DNA of 33,491 bases from an uncultured Clostridia bacterium (GTDB lineage: Bacteria; Bacillota; Clostridia; Christensenellales; CAG-314). The DNA is taken from positions 1 through 33,491 of the forward strand of contig CANRHN010000017.1 in NCBI GenBank assembly GCA_947630425.1. Reading direction: 5' to 3'. Each line of letters begins with the position of its first letter. Within the stretch, counting starts at the first letter, position 1. Position numbers and translations under genes: made by a program. Under the pieces are notes generated by a model. It was not told where the DNA came from and did not search any database. It was given only the letters and a program-made list of their open reading frames with translations. Below are positions 17,474 through 26,188 of the stretch, one piece after another.

Positions 17474-18565
17474 CTACTCTCCTTCGCCCTCGCCTTCTGC
17501 GTTGTCGAACATGCCGCTTGCAAGTGCCGCCGAGTAAGATTTGACGTCGATCTTCCAACCCGTAAGACGTGCCGCAAGACGCGCATTTTGTCCTTCTTTG
17601 CCTATGGCAAGGGAAAGTTTTTCATCAGGGACAACAACTTTTGCTTCTTTGGAATCCTCATCTGCCTGCACAATCAGGACTTTTGCGGGAGAAAGCGCTC
17701 TGGCGATGTAGTCGAGAATGTCGTTGCTCCAAGGAATTATGTCGATTTTTTCTCCGCCCACTTCCGAAACAATTGCGTTTACGCGTATGCCTTTGTTGCC
17801 GACGCAAGAACCGACGGCGTCTATTTCGGGGTCGGTGGAATAGACCGCTATTTTTGTGCGGAAGCCCGCTTCACGCACGATGCTCTTTATTTGAACTATG
17901 CCCGCGCGAATTTCGGGAACTTCGTTTTCAAACAAACGCTTGATGAACATATAGCTTGCTCGGGACAGCATAACCTGTGTTCCGCCTATGCCGTCGCGGA
18001 CGCGCTTGACCAAAACTTTGATACGATCTCCCGCGTGGAATTTTTCACCGGGGATTTGGTCCTGCACCGAGAGAACGCCTTCCATTTGATTTTTGCCTAT
18101 TTCGACATAGATCGTACCGTCGTCCTTAACTCTGGAAACAATTCCGATAAGCAGCTCGTTTTCTTTGTCGGAATATTGATTGTAGGTGACGTCCTTCTCC
18201 GCCTGATGCAAACTGTTCTTTATAACCTGAACGGCATTTTGCGTGGCAATTCGGCTGAAATCGCGGGGATTTATTTCCGTCAAAACTTCGTCTCCGACCT
18301 TGTAGCTCTTTTTGATGAGCTGCGCGTCCTCCAACGAAATTTCCTTTTCGGGAGTTTCCACCGTTTCCACAACTGTTTTGCTCGTGTAAATGCGTATGGT
18401 GTTCTTTTCGGGATTGATTTTTACCACGGTGTTGAACGCTTCGCCGTAATGTTTTTTGCAGGCGATCGTCAAAGCAGTTTCCAAGGATTCGATAACTTTT
18501 TCCTTGCTGATACCCTTCGTTTCTTCCAGCTCGTCCAGAGCAAGGAAAAATTCTTTGCTGATCAT
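17474..18565 (-). CDS. nusA: Transcription termination/antitermination factor NusA
   Basis: 363 aa, the short form usual in Firmicutes. The N-terminal RNA polymerase-binding domain covers about residues 1-125 and the S1 domain about 135-200 ([21 protein letters not shown]). Two KH domains include [15 protein letters not shown] near 250 and [21 protein letters not shown] near 320. The C-terminal end is a short acidic Gly-Glu repeat. AGGAGG lies 7 bases before the ATG. It modulates pausing and binds nascent RNA, and is the second gene of the rimP operon. Confidence 0.96.
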   Translation of the reverse strand: MISKEFFLALDELEETKGISKEKVIESLETALTIACKKHYGEAFNTVVKINPEKNTIRIYTSKTVVETVETPEKEISLEDAQLIKKSYKVGDEVLTEINPRDFSRIATQNAVQVIKNSLHQAEKDVTYNQYSDKENELLIGIVSRVKDDGTIYVEIGKNQMEGVLSVQDQIPGEKFHAGDRIKVLVKRVRDGIGGTQVMLSRASYMFIKRLFENEVPEIRAGIVQIKSIVREAGFRTKIAVYSTDPEIDAVGSCVGNKGIRVNAIVSEVGGEKIDIIPWSNDILDYIARALSPAKVLIVQADEDSKEAKVVVPDEKLSLAIGKEGQNARLAARLTGWKIDVKSYSAALASGMFDNAEGEGEGE

Positions 18566-18576
18566 GCTTGTTCCTC

Positions 18577-19032
18577 CTAAAATTCGATTATCGGCTCAAC
18601 TAACGCCGTATCTTTTTTGTTAAATGTTATTTGTTCGCCCTTTACCTCAACGGTAAGGCTTTGTTCGTCGTAACTTACAAGCACGCCTTGGAAAACTTTT
18701 TTGCCGTTTTGCGGCTTGTAGAGTTTGACAGAAATTTTCTTGTTGATGTTTCGACGGTAATCGCGCTCCGTTTTTAGAGGACGATCTATACCCGGTGACG
18801 AAACGTTGAGAATGTACGACTCGTCGATGGGGTCGAGTTCGTCAAGCGGCGCGTCTATCGCTCGATGCAGCTTTTCGCAATCATCGATTGTAACGCCATC
18901 CTCCTTGTCAATCACAATGGTGAGGTTCATTCCGCTGTACTTTTTTTCGTACAACACCTCGACAACCTCCAACCCGAAGCTTTCCGCAATGGGCAAAACC
19001 AACTTGTAAACCTCGTCTGCGACCTTTCCCAT
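18577..19032 (-). CDS. rimP: Ribosome maturation factor RimP
   Basis: 151 aa from the ATG at 19032, which has GGGGGAG 2 bases upstream. The ORF-track start (a TTG at 19068) lies in the loop of a leader hairpin and is rejected. RimP helps assemble the 30S head and body. Signature segments are LGLEVVEVLYEKKYSGMNLTIVIDKEDGVTIDDCEKLHRAID and YILNVSSPGIDRPLKTERDY. It is the first gene of the rimP-nusA-ylxR-ylxQ-infB operon. Confidence 0.94.
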   Translation of the reverse strand: MGKVADEVYKLVLPIAESFGLEVVEVLYEKKYSGMNLTIVIDKEDGVTIDDCEKLHRAIDAPLDELDPIDESYILNVSSPGIDRPLKTERDYRRNINKKISVKLYKPQNGKKVFQGVLVSYDEQSLTVEVKGEQITFNKKDTALVEPIIEF

Positions 19033-19053
19033 AACTCCCCCTTTACAGTAAGT

Positions 19054-19080
19054 TGAGAGTGGAGACAATCTCCACTCTCA
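19054..19080 (-). promoter_or_regulatory. Perfect hairpin in the rimP leader
   Basis: TGAGAGTGGAGA pairs perfectly with TCTCCACTCTCA over 12 bp around a 3-base loop, about 22 bases before the rimP start and at the end of a roughly 150-nt leader. No T run follows, so it is not a terminator. It may be an RNA-stability, RNase III or protein-binding element. Confidence 0.7.
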
Positions 19081-19186
19081 CCAAGTAAACGAATATTTGG
19101 CGAAATGTGACTGTACGTTTGAAATTTGAGGCTTCTCTCTGAATTTACGCACAGTACGTAACAAATTTACTCAATTTGTCGGTTAA

Positions 19187-19215
19187 ATTATACCATATCA
19201 AAACAAGTTTGACAA
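19187..19215 (-). promoter_or_regulatory. Promoter of the rimP-infB operon
   Basis: Minus-strand TTGTCA, 17 bases, TATAAT, with TATGG before the -10 (extended -10). Located in the gap between the PolC-like gene and rimP, giving a leader of about 150 nt. Confidence 0.8.
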
Positions 19216-19239
19216 CTATTTATATAAAAATTAACAAAC

Positions 19240-20877
19240 TTACTTGGAATTAGCCGCCAAAAAGCTCATGCAACGTGCGGCGGCAAGCGCAGTGTCGTAG
19301 CAGAAAACCGAATCGGGACAGCTGACTTTGCACTTTTTTACCACGTCCTCAAGCTTGGTAGAGCCGCTGTTTTCCATCCTGCTGTGAGCAAAAAGCTCTC
19401 CAAAAACGTCGGTTTGCGAAACGACGTTGTTGGTAAATTTGTAATTCATCGGAGCGGCATAGTAGTCCAATAGCTGCACTATCTGCGACAAATTGTTACC
19501 GACAAGCTCGCAATCGTAACAAAACTTGTACAAATCGGAAATAATTTCCGTCAAGGTCGGGTAAAAGATAAGCTTTGACGCAGCAATTTTGCAATGCTCC
19601 AATGCGCGCTCGTCATTGATTTCCTTCTCGGGATTTACATAGCTGAAAAAGCGTTCCGTGACGTGTCCGTGCACCACTTTGACGGCGCAAAGGGCATAAA
19701 TTTTGTCCTCGACGACATTGCCCAAGCCTGTGGAATTTACGTGCAACACAACATAATTTTTGTCGCTTATAACAGACTGTTCCGAATAGTGTTCGACAAA
19801 GTTCATCTGCCTGTACTCGGTACAATCTTCGGGCTTGACAAGCAAATACTCATCGGCGACCTCACGAGTAAATTCGCGTTCGGGCGAAATGGGACTGATT
19901 TGGCAAGAACACAAATCGTATACGTGCATTTCCAGCTGACCGTTTTGCCCCACGACCGTTTTGCCGCGCACGACAACCGACATTCCGTCGGCAAGACGGG
20001 TAAGCGTTTTTAGCCGTTTGTCGTTGGAAAGAATGCGTTTTTCAGACAAAGTACGCGCTTCCGCTTCGCCCCGTCCCGTTTCGTCCACTATCGTGTTCAC
20101 ATCCGTTATTTGCATACGCAAAAAGAGTATACAGGGCAATGATGCGCCCGTGTCGTCCGTCAAAGTGAACGAGCAAACATAAAGCAACGGATTTTTCTTG
20201 GATTGACGACAGTTTCTCCCCGAAACAACGCCGCACACAGTGCAGCTTTCGACAGGCTTTCGCAAGTCGGCAATGTACATTGGGTCAACCGTCAATTCCT
20301 TTCCGAAAATAACATGTTGACCTGTAACGTGAAAATATCTCGACGGCTTGAGCAATTCCTTGTTTATCGCAAGCCGAACAAGCGTTTCCTGTTCCAAAAC
20401 GGCGTCGGAGCTGTCCGCGTCATCGTTTTTCAACGTAAATGACACATTGTAGCTTGTGTACTCCGCGTAGTGGTCCGTAAGCGTCGAACAAAAATCCGTT
20501 TGTTCCATGTTGCTTTTCGTAACGTCGTTTACTTTGAGTGTAACGTCTATATTTTTACCCGTCAATTTTACGTCGATCTTGCTCCGACCGATATTGGCGT
20601 AAACAGGGTAACGCTCCCTTATCAACTCGGACACGTTGCGCAAAAAGGAATTTACCGTAAAGACGTCTTCGGCAAATTTTACATTGCAAATGTAGCCCGT
20701 CGGCATTTGTCCGCGAACAAACTCGGTAATGCGCGACTTTGCCGCATTGTCAAAGACGACCGAAGGCGGGTAAGACAACGTGCAAAACACCTTGCGTTGC
20801 TGTTTGTCAACGCGTATTTCCCGCATACGCAATTCGGTAAATGATGGAAAAACTTCGTGTAACTGATCAATTAGCAT
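19240..20877 (-). CDS. PolC-derived protein without polymerase domain; exonuclease-like domain degenerate
   Basis: 545 aa at the exact locus of polC (ispG-polC-rimP in Firmicutes). PolC is normally about 1,400 aa. Visible parts: a PolC-like N-terminal region (about 1-200), an OB-fold region (about 205-330), a short linker in place of the first PHP half, then a DnaQ/PolC exonuclease-like domain (about 373-542). There VVFDVETTGL is VVLHVNSTGL (Asp to His, Glu to Asn), the second Asp motif is VGNNLSQI (Asp lost), and only the third-motif YDT remains, without its His. No PHP C-half, palm, fingers or beta-binding tail follow: the ORF ends and a promoter for rimP comes next. A possible Cys cluster (CTVC, then two more Cys) marks the OB region. 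It overlaps ispG by 11 bases. The reading frame is open and coupled, so it is probably expressed; its function is unknown. Confidence 0.75.
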   Translation of the reverse strand: MLIDQLHEVFPSFTELRMREIRVDKQQRKVFCTLSYPPSVVFDNAAKSRITEFVRGQMPTGYICNVKFAEDVFTVNSFLRNVSELIRERYPVYANIGRSKIDVKLTGKNIDVTLKVNDVTKSNMEQTDFCSTLTDHYAEYTSYNVSFTLKNDDADSSDAVLEQETLVRLAINKELLKPSRYFHVTGQHVIFGKELTVDPMYIADLRKPVESCTVCGVVSGRNCRQSKKNPLLYVCSFTLTDDTGASLPCILFLRMQITDVNTIVDETGRGEAEARTLSEKRILSNDKRLKTLTRLADGMSVVVRGKTVVGQNGQLEMHVYDLCSCQISPISPEREFTREVADEYLLVKPEDCTEYRQMNFVEHYSEQSVISDKNYVVLHVNSTGLGNVVEDKIYALCAVKVVHGHVTERFFSYVNPEKEINDERALEHCKIAASKLIFYPTLTEIISDLYKFCYDCELVGNNLSQIVQLLDYYAAPMNYKFTNNVVSQTDVFGELFAHSRMENSGSTKLEDVVKKCKVSCPDSVFCYDTALAAARCMSFLAANSK

Positions 20878-21913
20878 TTGTAAGAATGTCTATTTCCTTT
20901 TTGAAAAGTTGAACCGCGTCCTCGGCGGGTACGGTTTTGTAGCGTTTGCCGTGCTTAAAAAACACAAAATTGCCGTTTGCCCCCGCCATACCGAGATCGG
21001 CGTCGCTACACTCCCCCGGGCCGTTGACTTCGCACCCCATTACCGCAATTTTGACGTTTTTGTCTATATTTTTGACATAATCGTAAATGTCGTTTGCCAC
21101 AGCCTCGAGGTCAATTGAACAACGTCCGCATTTCGGGCAGGAAACAAATGTAACCCCTTGGCGCAATCCCAACGAAACAAGAATGTCCTTTGCCGCAAGC
21201 ACCTCGTCCACGGGATCGGCAGTCAGCGAAACGCGTATGGTGTCGCCTATACCGTCAAGCAACAACGAACCGATACCTATGGAATTTTTTACCAATCCCT
21301 GACGCAGCAAGCCCGCCTCCGTCACTCCGAGATGCAGCGGGTAACCCAATTGGGCGACAAGTCTGTTTGCCTCTACCGTTTCGCGCACGTCGGTGCTTTT
21401 GACGGACAAAACCAAGTCGTAAAACCCTTTGCTTTCAAAGTAACGCACGTACTGTTCGAGACTCCAAAGCAAGGCGCGCGCTCTGTTTCCCTGCGCCGAA
21501 ACCAACGCGTCCTTGTTTACAGAACCGCTGTTGACGCCTATTCTGACGGGAACGCGGTGTTTTTGCGCGCATGCAATAACGTCGTTTAGCTGAGCCAAAG
21601 ACATGTTGCCGGGGTTTATGCGGATTTTGTCCGCGCCCGCTTCCATTGCCGCAATGGCAAGACGGTAGTCAAAATGAATGTCCGCAACAAGCGGCACGTC
21701 CGTTTGCTTGCGCAACTGCGAAAAAGCCTCCGCCGATTGTCTGTTGGGAATGGCAACACGCATAATGTCGCAACCGCTTTTTGCACAGCGTTCTATTTGC
21801 GCAAGCGTTCCTTCTACGTCGGCGACGGGAATATTGGTCATGGATTGAATGGCAATTGCACTGCCGCCGCCTATGGGCAAACCGCGCACAAAAATCGTCT
21901 TTTTTGTTCTCAT
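20867..21913 (-). CDS. ispG: 4-hydroxy-3-methylbut-2-enyl diphosphate synthase
   Basis: 348 aa from the ATG at 21913, which overlaps the rseP stop by 4 bases (ATGA). The 35 extra residues of the ORF track lie in rseP. IspG converts methylerythritol cyclodiphosphate to HMBPP, the penultimate MEP-pathway step, with a [4Fe-4S] cluster. The cluster cysteines are visible in CPKCGRC near residue 260 and MGCEVNGPGE near 300. The TIM-barrel part shows GADKIRINPGN and VRIGVNSGS. The Fe-S genes at the right end of the window could serve this enzyme. Confidence 0.95.
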   Translation of the reverse strand: MRTKKTIFVRGLPIGGGSAIAIQSMTNIPVADVEGTLAQIERCAKSGCDIMRVAIPNRQSAEAFSQLRKQTDVPLVADIHFDYRLAIAAMEAGADKIRINPGNMSLAQLNDVIACAQKHRVPVRIGVNSGSVNKDALVSAQGNRARALLWSLEQYVRYFESKGFYDLVLSVKSTDVRETVEANRLVAQLGYPLHLGVTEAGLLRQGLVKNSIGIGSLLLDGIGDTIRVSLTADPVDEVLAAKDILVSLGLRQGVTFVSCPKCGRCSIDLEAVANDIYDYVKNIDKNVKIAVMGCEVNGPGECSDADLGMAGANGNFVFFKHGKRYKTVPAEDAVQLFKKEIDILTNAN

Positions 21914-23202
21914 AGTTTCAAAATATCGATCAGTAACATCAACGCAATCAGGACTATCAATCCTATACCGTTGATGTAGCTTTGCACTTTTCGGTTTATC
22001 GGGCGACGTGCGATCCATTCGATCAGCACAAACACCATCTGACAGCCGTCCAACGCCGGTACGGGAAGCAAGTTGAACACCGCAAGGTTTACGGAAATCA
22101 GCACTATCAACATCAGAACGTTACCGAAGCCCGTTGCGACAACTTGGCTGGTCATGCTTATCGTGGTGATAGGTCCGCCCACGCTTTCCAAGCCCACCGC
22201 GCCCGTCAACAGACCGCCCAACGTCCGCAACACCAACATTCCCACCTCGAAGCAATAGGGAACAACGCGCAGCAGTATTTCACCGAAACCGAACTTGTGT
22301 TTCTCGTATGCGACGGACATTCCTATGCCCGTATACGCCTGTTCCTCCGCCACAAGCGAATTGTCGAAAAGGGTCTTGTCAACTTCGTACACATAGTACT
22401 TTGAGCCGTCCGTAACCTTGAGGGTAACGGTTTCGCCCGAATTTCTCAACGCCCTTTCAAAATCGCCTTTTCCGCTCAGTAAAACGCCGTTCAATTCCAA
22501 AACAGCATCTCCCGCGGCAAGTTTGCGCGTTCCTTCTTGGTCAAGATGTTTGCCGTTCACCTTGGTGAGCGAAACCGTGTAGTATTTTTTGCGAAGTACG
22601 TTTTTCGGTTCTGTTTTTTCGTAAACAGTTTTTCCGTCGACCACGCGTTGGCGCAACACTGTTACGGTCATGCTGTCCGACAAATATCTGTCGAGATTGT
22701 CTAACATATAAACGCGTTTGCCGTTTATTTTGTAAATGATATCGCCCGTTTGCAACTGTCTGTTTGTTTCGGGTGCGTATTCGTAGACGTTATTTACCCT
22801 GACAACCGTTTCTCCGTAGGCGGAAAAAACGATGATTGCAATCAATATTGCCGAAACAAAATTAAAAAATGCTCCCGAAAACAGCACTATCAAACGCTTC
22901 CACGGCTTTTGCGAATTGAAAGCCTTGGGGTTTTTGTTGTCCTCTCCCTCTCCCTCGAAAGCGCAGTAACCGCCAAGGGGCAACAGACGCAAGGAGAAAA
23001 TTTCGCCGTTCTTTTTTTTCTTGGAAAAAAGTTTGGGACCCATACCAATGGAAAACTCATTGATTTGAAACCCAAGTATTTTTCCCGCCGTGTAGTGTCC
23101 CGTTTCGTGTATCAGTACCATAAACATCAACACGACAAACGCCAACAGCACATATCCGACGGTTTTCATAACGGATACAAAATCACACAAAAGACTCAGC
23201 AT
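21910..23202 (-). CDS. rseP: RseP-family site-2 metalloprotease
   Basis: 430 aa intramembrane zinc protease. Zinc motif HETGH (near residue 33, usual form HExxH) lies in the first membrane helix. A PDZ domain occupies roughly 115-270. The C-terminal membrane part has the second catalytic motif NLLPVPALDG near 378. The ATG at 23202 overlaps dxr by 7 bases; the ORF-track start 17 residues upstream is less likely. Homologues cleave anti-sigma factors or signal-peptide remnants. The position dxr-rseP-ispG is standard. Confidence 0.93.
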   Translation of the reverse strand: MLSLLCDFVSVMKTVGYVLLAFVVLMFMVLIHETGHYTAGKILGFQINEFSIGMGPKLFSKKKKNGEIFSLRLLPLGGYCAFEGEGEDNKNPKAFNSQKPWKRLIVLFSGAFFNFVSAILIAIIVFSAYGETVVRVNNVYEYAPETNRQLQTGDIIYKINGKRVYMLDNLDRYLSDSMTVTVLRQRVVDGKTVYEKTEPKNVLRKKYYTVSLTKVNGKHLDQEGTRKLAAGDAVLELNGVLLSGKGDFERALRNSGETVTLKVTDGSKYYVYEVDKTLFDNSLVAEEQAYTGIGMSVAYEKHKFGFGEILLRVVPYCFEVGMLVLRTLGGLLTGAVGLESVGGPITTISMTSQVVATGFGNVLMLIVLISVNLAVFNLLPVPALDGCQMVFVLIEWIARRPINRKVQSYINGIGLIVLIALMLLIDILKL

Positions 23203-24284
23203 TGTTTCAAAAGCTCGCCAACGAATAGTTTTGTTTCTGCGTCGAATGAGCAAACGCTCTCCACGGAAAGTTCCGTACGCTCTGCCCGTTTACAGAAAAA
23301 GTCTACCGCTTTCATTATTATATTGTAAAAGCAGTCAAAAGAAAACCTGCCTTGCAAAAAACCGTCCACGCACACATCGTTAGCCGCGTTCATGACAGTT
23401 CTGCAAAGGGCGGGATATGATGCCAATTTGTAGCCAAGTTGCGCACACGGGAACTTGTCAAAATCGCACGGTTCAAATGTCAAATCGAGCAAGTCTCCAA
23501 AGTCCAACTTTTTACAGACAAAATTGCCGTCCGTACCAAGCAACGCCTGCTGAATGGGCAAACGCATGTCCGGCACTGCAAGCTGTGCCAAAACTTCTCC
23601 GTCGGAAAATTGCAACATAGAATGTACGACGCTCTGTCTGTGTACCACGATTTGAATTTTTTCCACGGCAATTCCAAACAAAAAACTTGCCTCCGTCACT
23701 TCCAGAGCTTTGTTCATCATCGTTGCGCTGTCTACGGTAATTTTTGACCCCATGTGCCAATTTGGGTGCTTCAACGCCTGTTCTGCGTTGACTTTAGACA
23801 ACTCTGACTCGGGCACGTTCCAAAAAGGTCCGCCGCTTGCCGTGAGTAAAATTTTGTCTACTTGTTTGTTGTTGCCCTGCAAACACCGAGCAATCGCGCA
23901 GTGTTCGCTGTCAACGGGCAAAATTTTCGCCTTGCCGACTCTGCTCATAATCAATTCGCCCGCGCAAACCAAAGCCTCTTTATTGGCAAGCGCGACGTCC
24001 ACGCCGTTGTCGAGGCAACACAAAATTGCGGGAATAGCGGCAATACCTCTTGTGGCTACAACCGCCACATCCGCGCCTTCAACCGCACGCAAAAGGCAAT
24101 TAGGGTCGCGCGAAATCAATCCGCAAAAGTCGGGACAAAATTCGGCAGTTTGTTCGGCAAGTTTTGATTCATTGGAATATGCAACAAGCGAATGTACCTT
24201 CAGCTTGTCGCTGTTGCAACGTATAACGTCCAATGTTTGTGTACCGATAGAACCGGTACTGCCGAGAACCGCTACCTTTTTCAT
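23196..24284 (-). CDS. dxr: 1-deoxy-D-xylulose 5-phosphate reductoisomerase
   Basis: 362 aa, the first committed MEP-pathway enzyme. It rearranges and reduces DXP to MEP with NADPH. The nucleotide site is LGSTGSIGTQTLD at residues 6-18. Active-site segments are ANKEALV near 100, PVDSEH near 125, SGGPF near 150 and HMGSKITVDSATMMNKALE near 175. The C-terminal helical domain is slightly short. Its start shares one base with the cdsA stop (TAATG). Confidence 0.95.
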   Translation of the reverse strand: MKKVAVLGSTGSIGTQTLDVIRCNSDKLKVHSLVAYSNESKLAEQTAEFCPDFCGLISRDPNCLLRAVEGADVAVVATRGIAAIPAILCCLDNGVDVALANKEALVCAGELIMSRVGKAKILPVDSEHCAIARCLQGNNKQVDKILLTASGGPFWNVPESELSKVNAEQALKHPNWHMGSKITVDSATMMNKALEVTEASFLFGIAVEKIQIVVHRQSVVHSMLQFSDGEVLAQLAVPDMRLPIQQALLGTDGNFVCKKLDFGDLLDLTFEPCDFDKFPCAQLGYKLASYPALCRTVMNAANDVCVDGFLQGRFSFDCFYNIIMKAVDFFCKRAERTELSVESVCSFDAETKLFVGELLKQC

Positions 24285-25315
24285 TACAAAATGAACATAA
24301 ACACGAAAGAAACAAATACCGAATTGAACATTATACCGTCCATACGGTCGATTATTCCGCCGTGTTCTCCCAAAATTCTGCTGTAATCTTTTATACCGCA
24401 GTAACGTTTGATCATACTTGCAAGCAAGTCTCCGATTTGCGTTGCGACGGAGCCGAAAAGTCCTATCAGCACATACGTTATCACCACGTAAACGGTAGAC
24501 AGCCCCAAACCGTCAAACGTCAAACCGAACTGAGGTCCGAAGATTTTTGCCCAATCGAACAGTGCAAACACCAAAAACGAACCCAACGCACCGCCGAAAA
24601 TTCCGCCAACCGCTCCTTCAACCGTCTTGTTGGGAGAAATGTGCGGACAAAGTTTGTGCTTTCCGAAAAGGCTGCCTACAAAGTAGGCGAATGTATCGGT
24701 AAAGGTGGAAACTGCAAACACCAAAGCCAAACCTATCGCATTCAGCGGCAACAGATATGCCTCGCGCGAAGTGGGACTTTTTCCTATCAGCTGATTTATG
24801 TAAACCCAAATGTCGTTTTCGAGATATCGGTACATCGTGCTTGTCGCGCCGTAAGTGTGAGTGGCTGCGCTACGATTGAGGTAAAGCAACGTAGCCATAA
24901 ACAATCCGGGGTACACCAGCATGAACGCTATGAATATCAAGCTGTCGGCGCGATTGTGCGCCAACGCGGTAACAATCGACACGATAAACACAATCAGCGA
25001 AAAGAACAGTATGCCCACAAATCCGAACAGAACGTAAGCGGGCATCAACCCGAAGCCGTAAAGCCACAACAGCCAACTGAAACAGTCGGGTATTCGGTCT
25101 TTTCCCAATGCGCGTCTCATTTCGATGACGGACAACAGTATAAGTGCCGAGATAATTACTGAATTTATTGCACGACCGCTGATTATCGTATCTTTTGCGC
25201 CGCTATGAGTGTAATTGACAAAAAATACATTCAAAAGTATCATGCCAATCATCACTATAAAAATCACTATGCCCACCAACACGCGGTTGAGCAAAGATTT
25301 TTTATTCAGAGCCAT
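24284..25315 (-). CDS. cdsA: Phosphatidate cytidylyltransferase
   Basis: 343 aa membrane enzyme that makes CDP-diacylglycerol from CTP and phosphatidic acid, the branch point of phospholipid synthesis. Eight or so hydrophobic segments are seen. The C-terminal signature is complete: S-M-I-K-R, then K-D, then EHGGIIDRMD (residues about 300-327). It is longer than the usual 260-280 aa because of an additional stretch around residues 140-175 (LYLNRSAATHTYG and following). Overlaps uppS by 14 bases. Confidence 0.93.
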   Translation of the reverse strand: MALNKKSLLNRVLVGIVIFIVMIGMILLNVFFVNYTHSGAKDTIISGRAINSVIISALILLSVIEMRRALGKDRIPDCFSWLLWLYGFGLMPAYVLFGFVGILFFSLIVFIVSIVTALAHNRADSLIFIAFMLVYPGLFMATLLYLNRSAATHTYGATSTMYRYLENDIWVYINQLIGKSPTSREAYLLPLNAIGLALVFAVSTFTDTFAYFVGSLFGKHKLCPHISPNKTVEGAVGGIFGGALGSFLVFALFDWAKIFGPQFGLTFDGLGLSTVYVVITYVLIGLFGSVATQIGDLLASMIKRYCGIKDYSRILGEHGGIIDRMDGIMFNSVFVSFVFMFIL

Positions 25316-25985
25316 TTATTCCTCCAAAGTTACGAGTACGCCTGTTATAATCTGCAAGGATTTTGTCGTATTCCTCATTTGTAAAGTCGGGCCAAAGGGT
25401 ATCCGTAAAAGCCAACTCGGAGTAGGCGCTTTGAAAAAGCAGATAGTTACTCAGCCGTTTTTGTCCGCCCGTTCTCACGATAAGGTCGGGGTCGGGCAAA
25501 GCGTTGTACAAATTGGCTTTTAGTCCTTCAACCGTCAGTTCCTTACCTTGTTTTACAAGTTTTTTGGCTGCTTCCACTATCTCTTTTTGTCCGCCGTAAT
25601 TTATGCACAAATTTACGCAAATCGAATTGAAATCCTTTGTTTTTTGTTCGATATCCGCAATTTTGTCAACAAGTCCCTTGGGCAGACCTTCTCTTTCGCC
25701 GGAAACAACAACGCGTACTCTGTCGGCGCAAAATTTTTCAAATCGGCTTAGATATTTGTCAGCCAACGCAAAAAGATTGTTTATTTCCGAACGAGGACGC
25801 TTCCAATTTTCCGTTGAAAACACGTAAAGAGAAAGATATTTGACGCCCACTTCCAAAGAGTGGTCTATGATACGCTCCGCAACATCCAATCCGCGCCTGT
25901 GCCCATGCAAACGAGCAAGCCCTTTTGCTTTTGCCCAGCGACCGTTTCCGTCCATGATAAATGCAACGTGAGTGGGAATGTTCAT
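25302..25985 (-). CDS. uppS: Isoprenyl transferase (undecaprenyl diphosphate synthase)
   Basis: 227 aa from the ATG at 25985, which overlaps the preceding stop as TGATG; the ORF-track TTG one codon earlier is unlikely. It adds isopentenyl units in cis to farnesyl diphosphate to make the C55 carrier lipid for wall synthesis. The active site is FIMDGNGRWAKAKG near residue 9, and the C-terminal motif is RTGGQKRLSNYLLFQSAYSEL near 185. The usual Glu of RTxGExR is Gln here. IspA, in this window, would supply the primer. Confidence 0.94.
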   Translation of the reverse strand: MNIPTHVAFIMDGNGRWAKAKGLARLHGHRRGLDVAERIIDHSLEVGVKYLSLYVFSTENWKRPRSEINNLFALADKYLSRFEKFCADRVRVVVSGEREGLPKGLVDKIADIEQKTKDFNSICVNLCINYGGQKEIVEAAKKLVKQGKELTVEGLKANLYNALPDPDLIVRTGGQKRLSNYLLFQSAYSELAFTDTLWPDFTNEEYDKILADYNRRTRNFGGINGSE

Positions 25986-26185
25986 CAAACGTCAAATTTG
26001 TAACGGCACACAACAAGCTCGAGGACGTCCTCTTTTTGTCGAACAGCCGTTACCAACTCCTTGTCAAATTCTTTTTGTTTTCTGTCTACATAATAAACAA
26101 ACTTGAAGCCTGTTATACCCAATTTACGCAAAACGTCTTGGGCTTGCCCGACTTCAAGTCCAACCAAATCGTTGAGATTTGTCAT
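25985..26185 (-). CDS. Small conserved-type protein, possible single PASTA-like domain
   Basis: 66 aa, not recognised with certainty. The beginning, DLVGLEVGQAQDVLRKLG, has the GxxxxxAxxxLxxxG rhythm of a PASTA or I78-like unit, and the rest alternates strands ending ELVVCRYKFDV. No signal peptide or membrane segment. It is tightly placed between frr (3 bases) and uppS (1-base overlap), so it is translated with them. No function is proposed. Confidence 0.65.
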   Translation of the reverse strand: MTNLNDLVGLEVGQAQDVLRKLGITGFKFVYYVDRKQKEFDKELVTAVRQKEDVLELVVCRYKFDV

Positions 26186-26188
26186 ACG

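Noticed and set aside
17459-18580. 373-aa plus-strand ORF
   Set aside because: Exactly antisense to nusA; rich in Phe/Arg/His as expected for a shadow frame.
19240-20877. Frameshifted full-length polC
   Set aside because: Only 172 bases separate the stop from the rimP region, and they hold a promoter and leader, so there is no space for polymerase-domain remnants in any frame.
24284-25315. Altered CdsA signature (GEHGG instead of the common PGHGG)
   Set aside because: On checking, the sequence still satisfies the general family signature, so it is not unusual.
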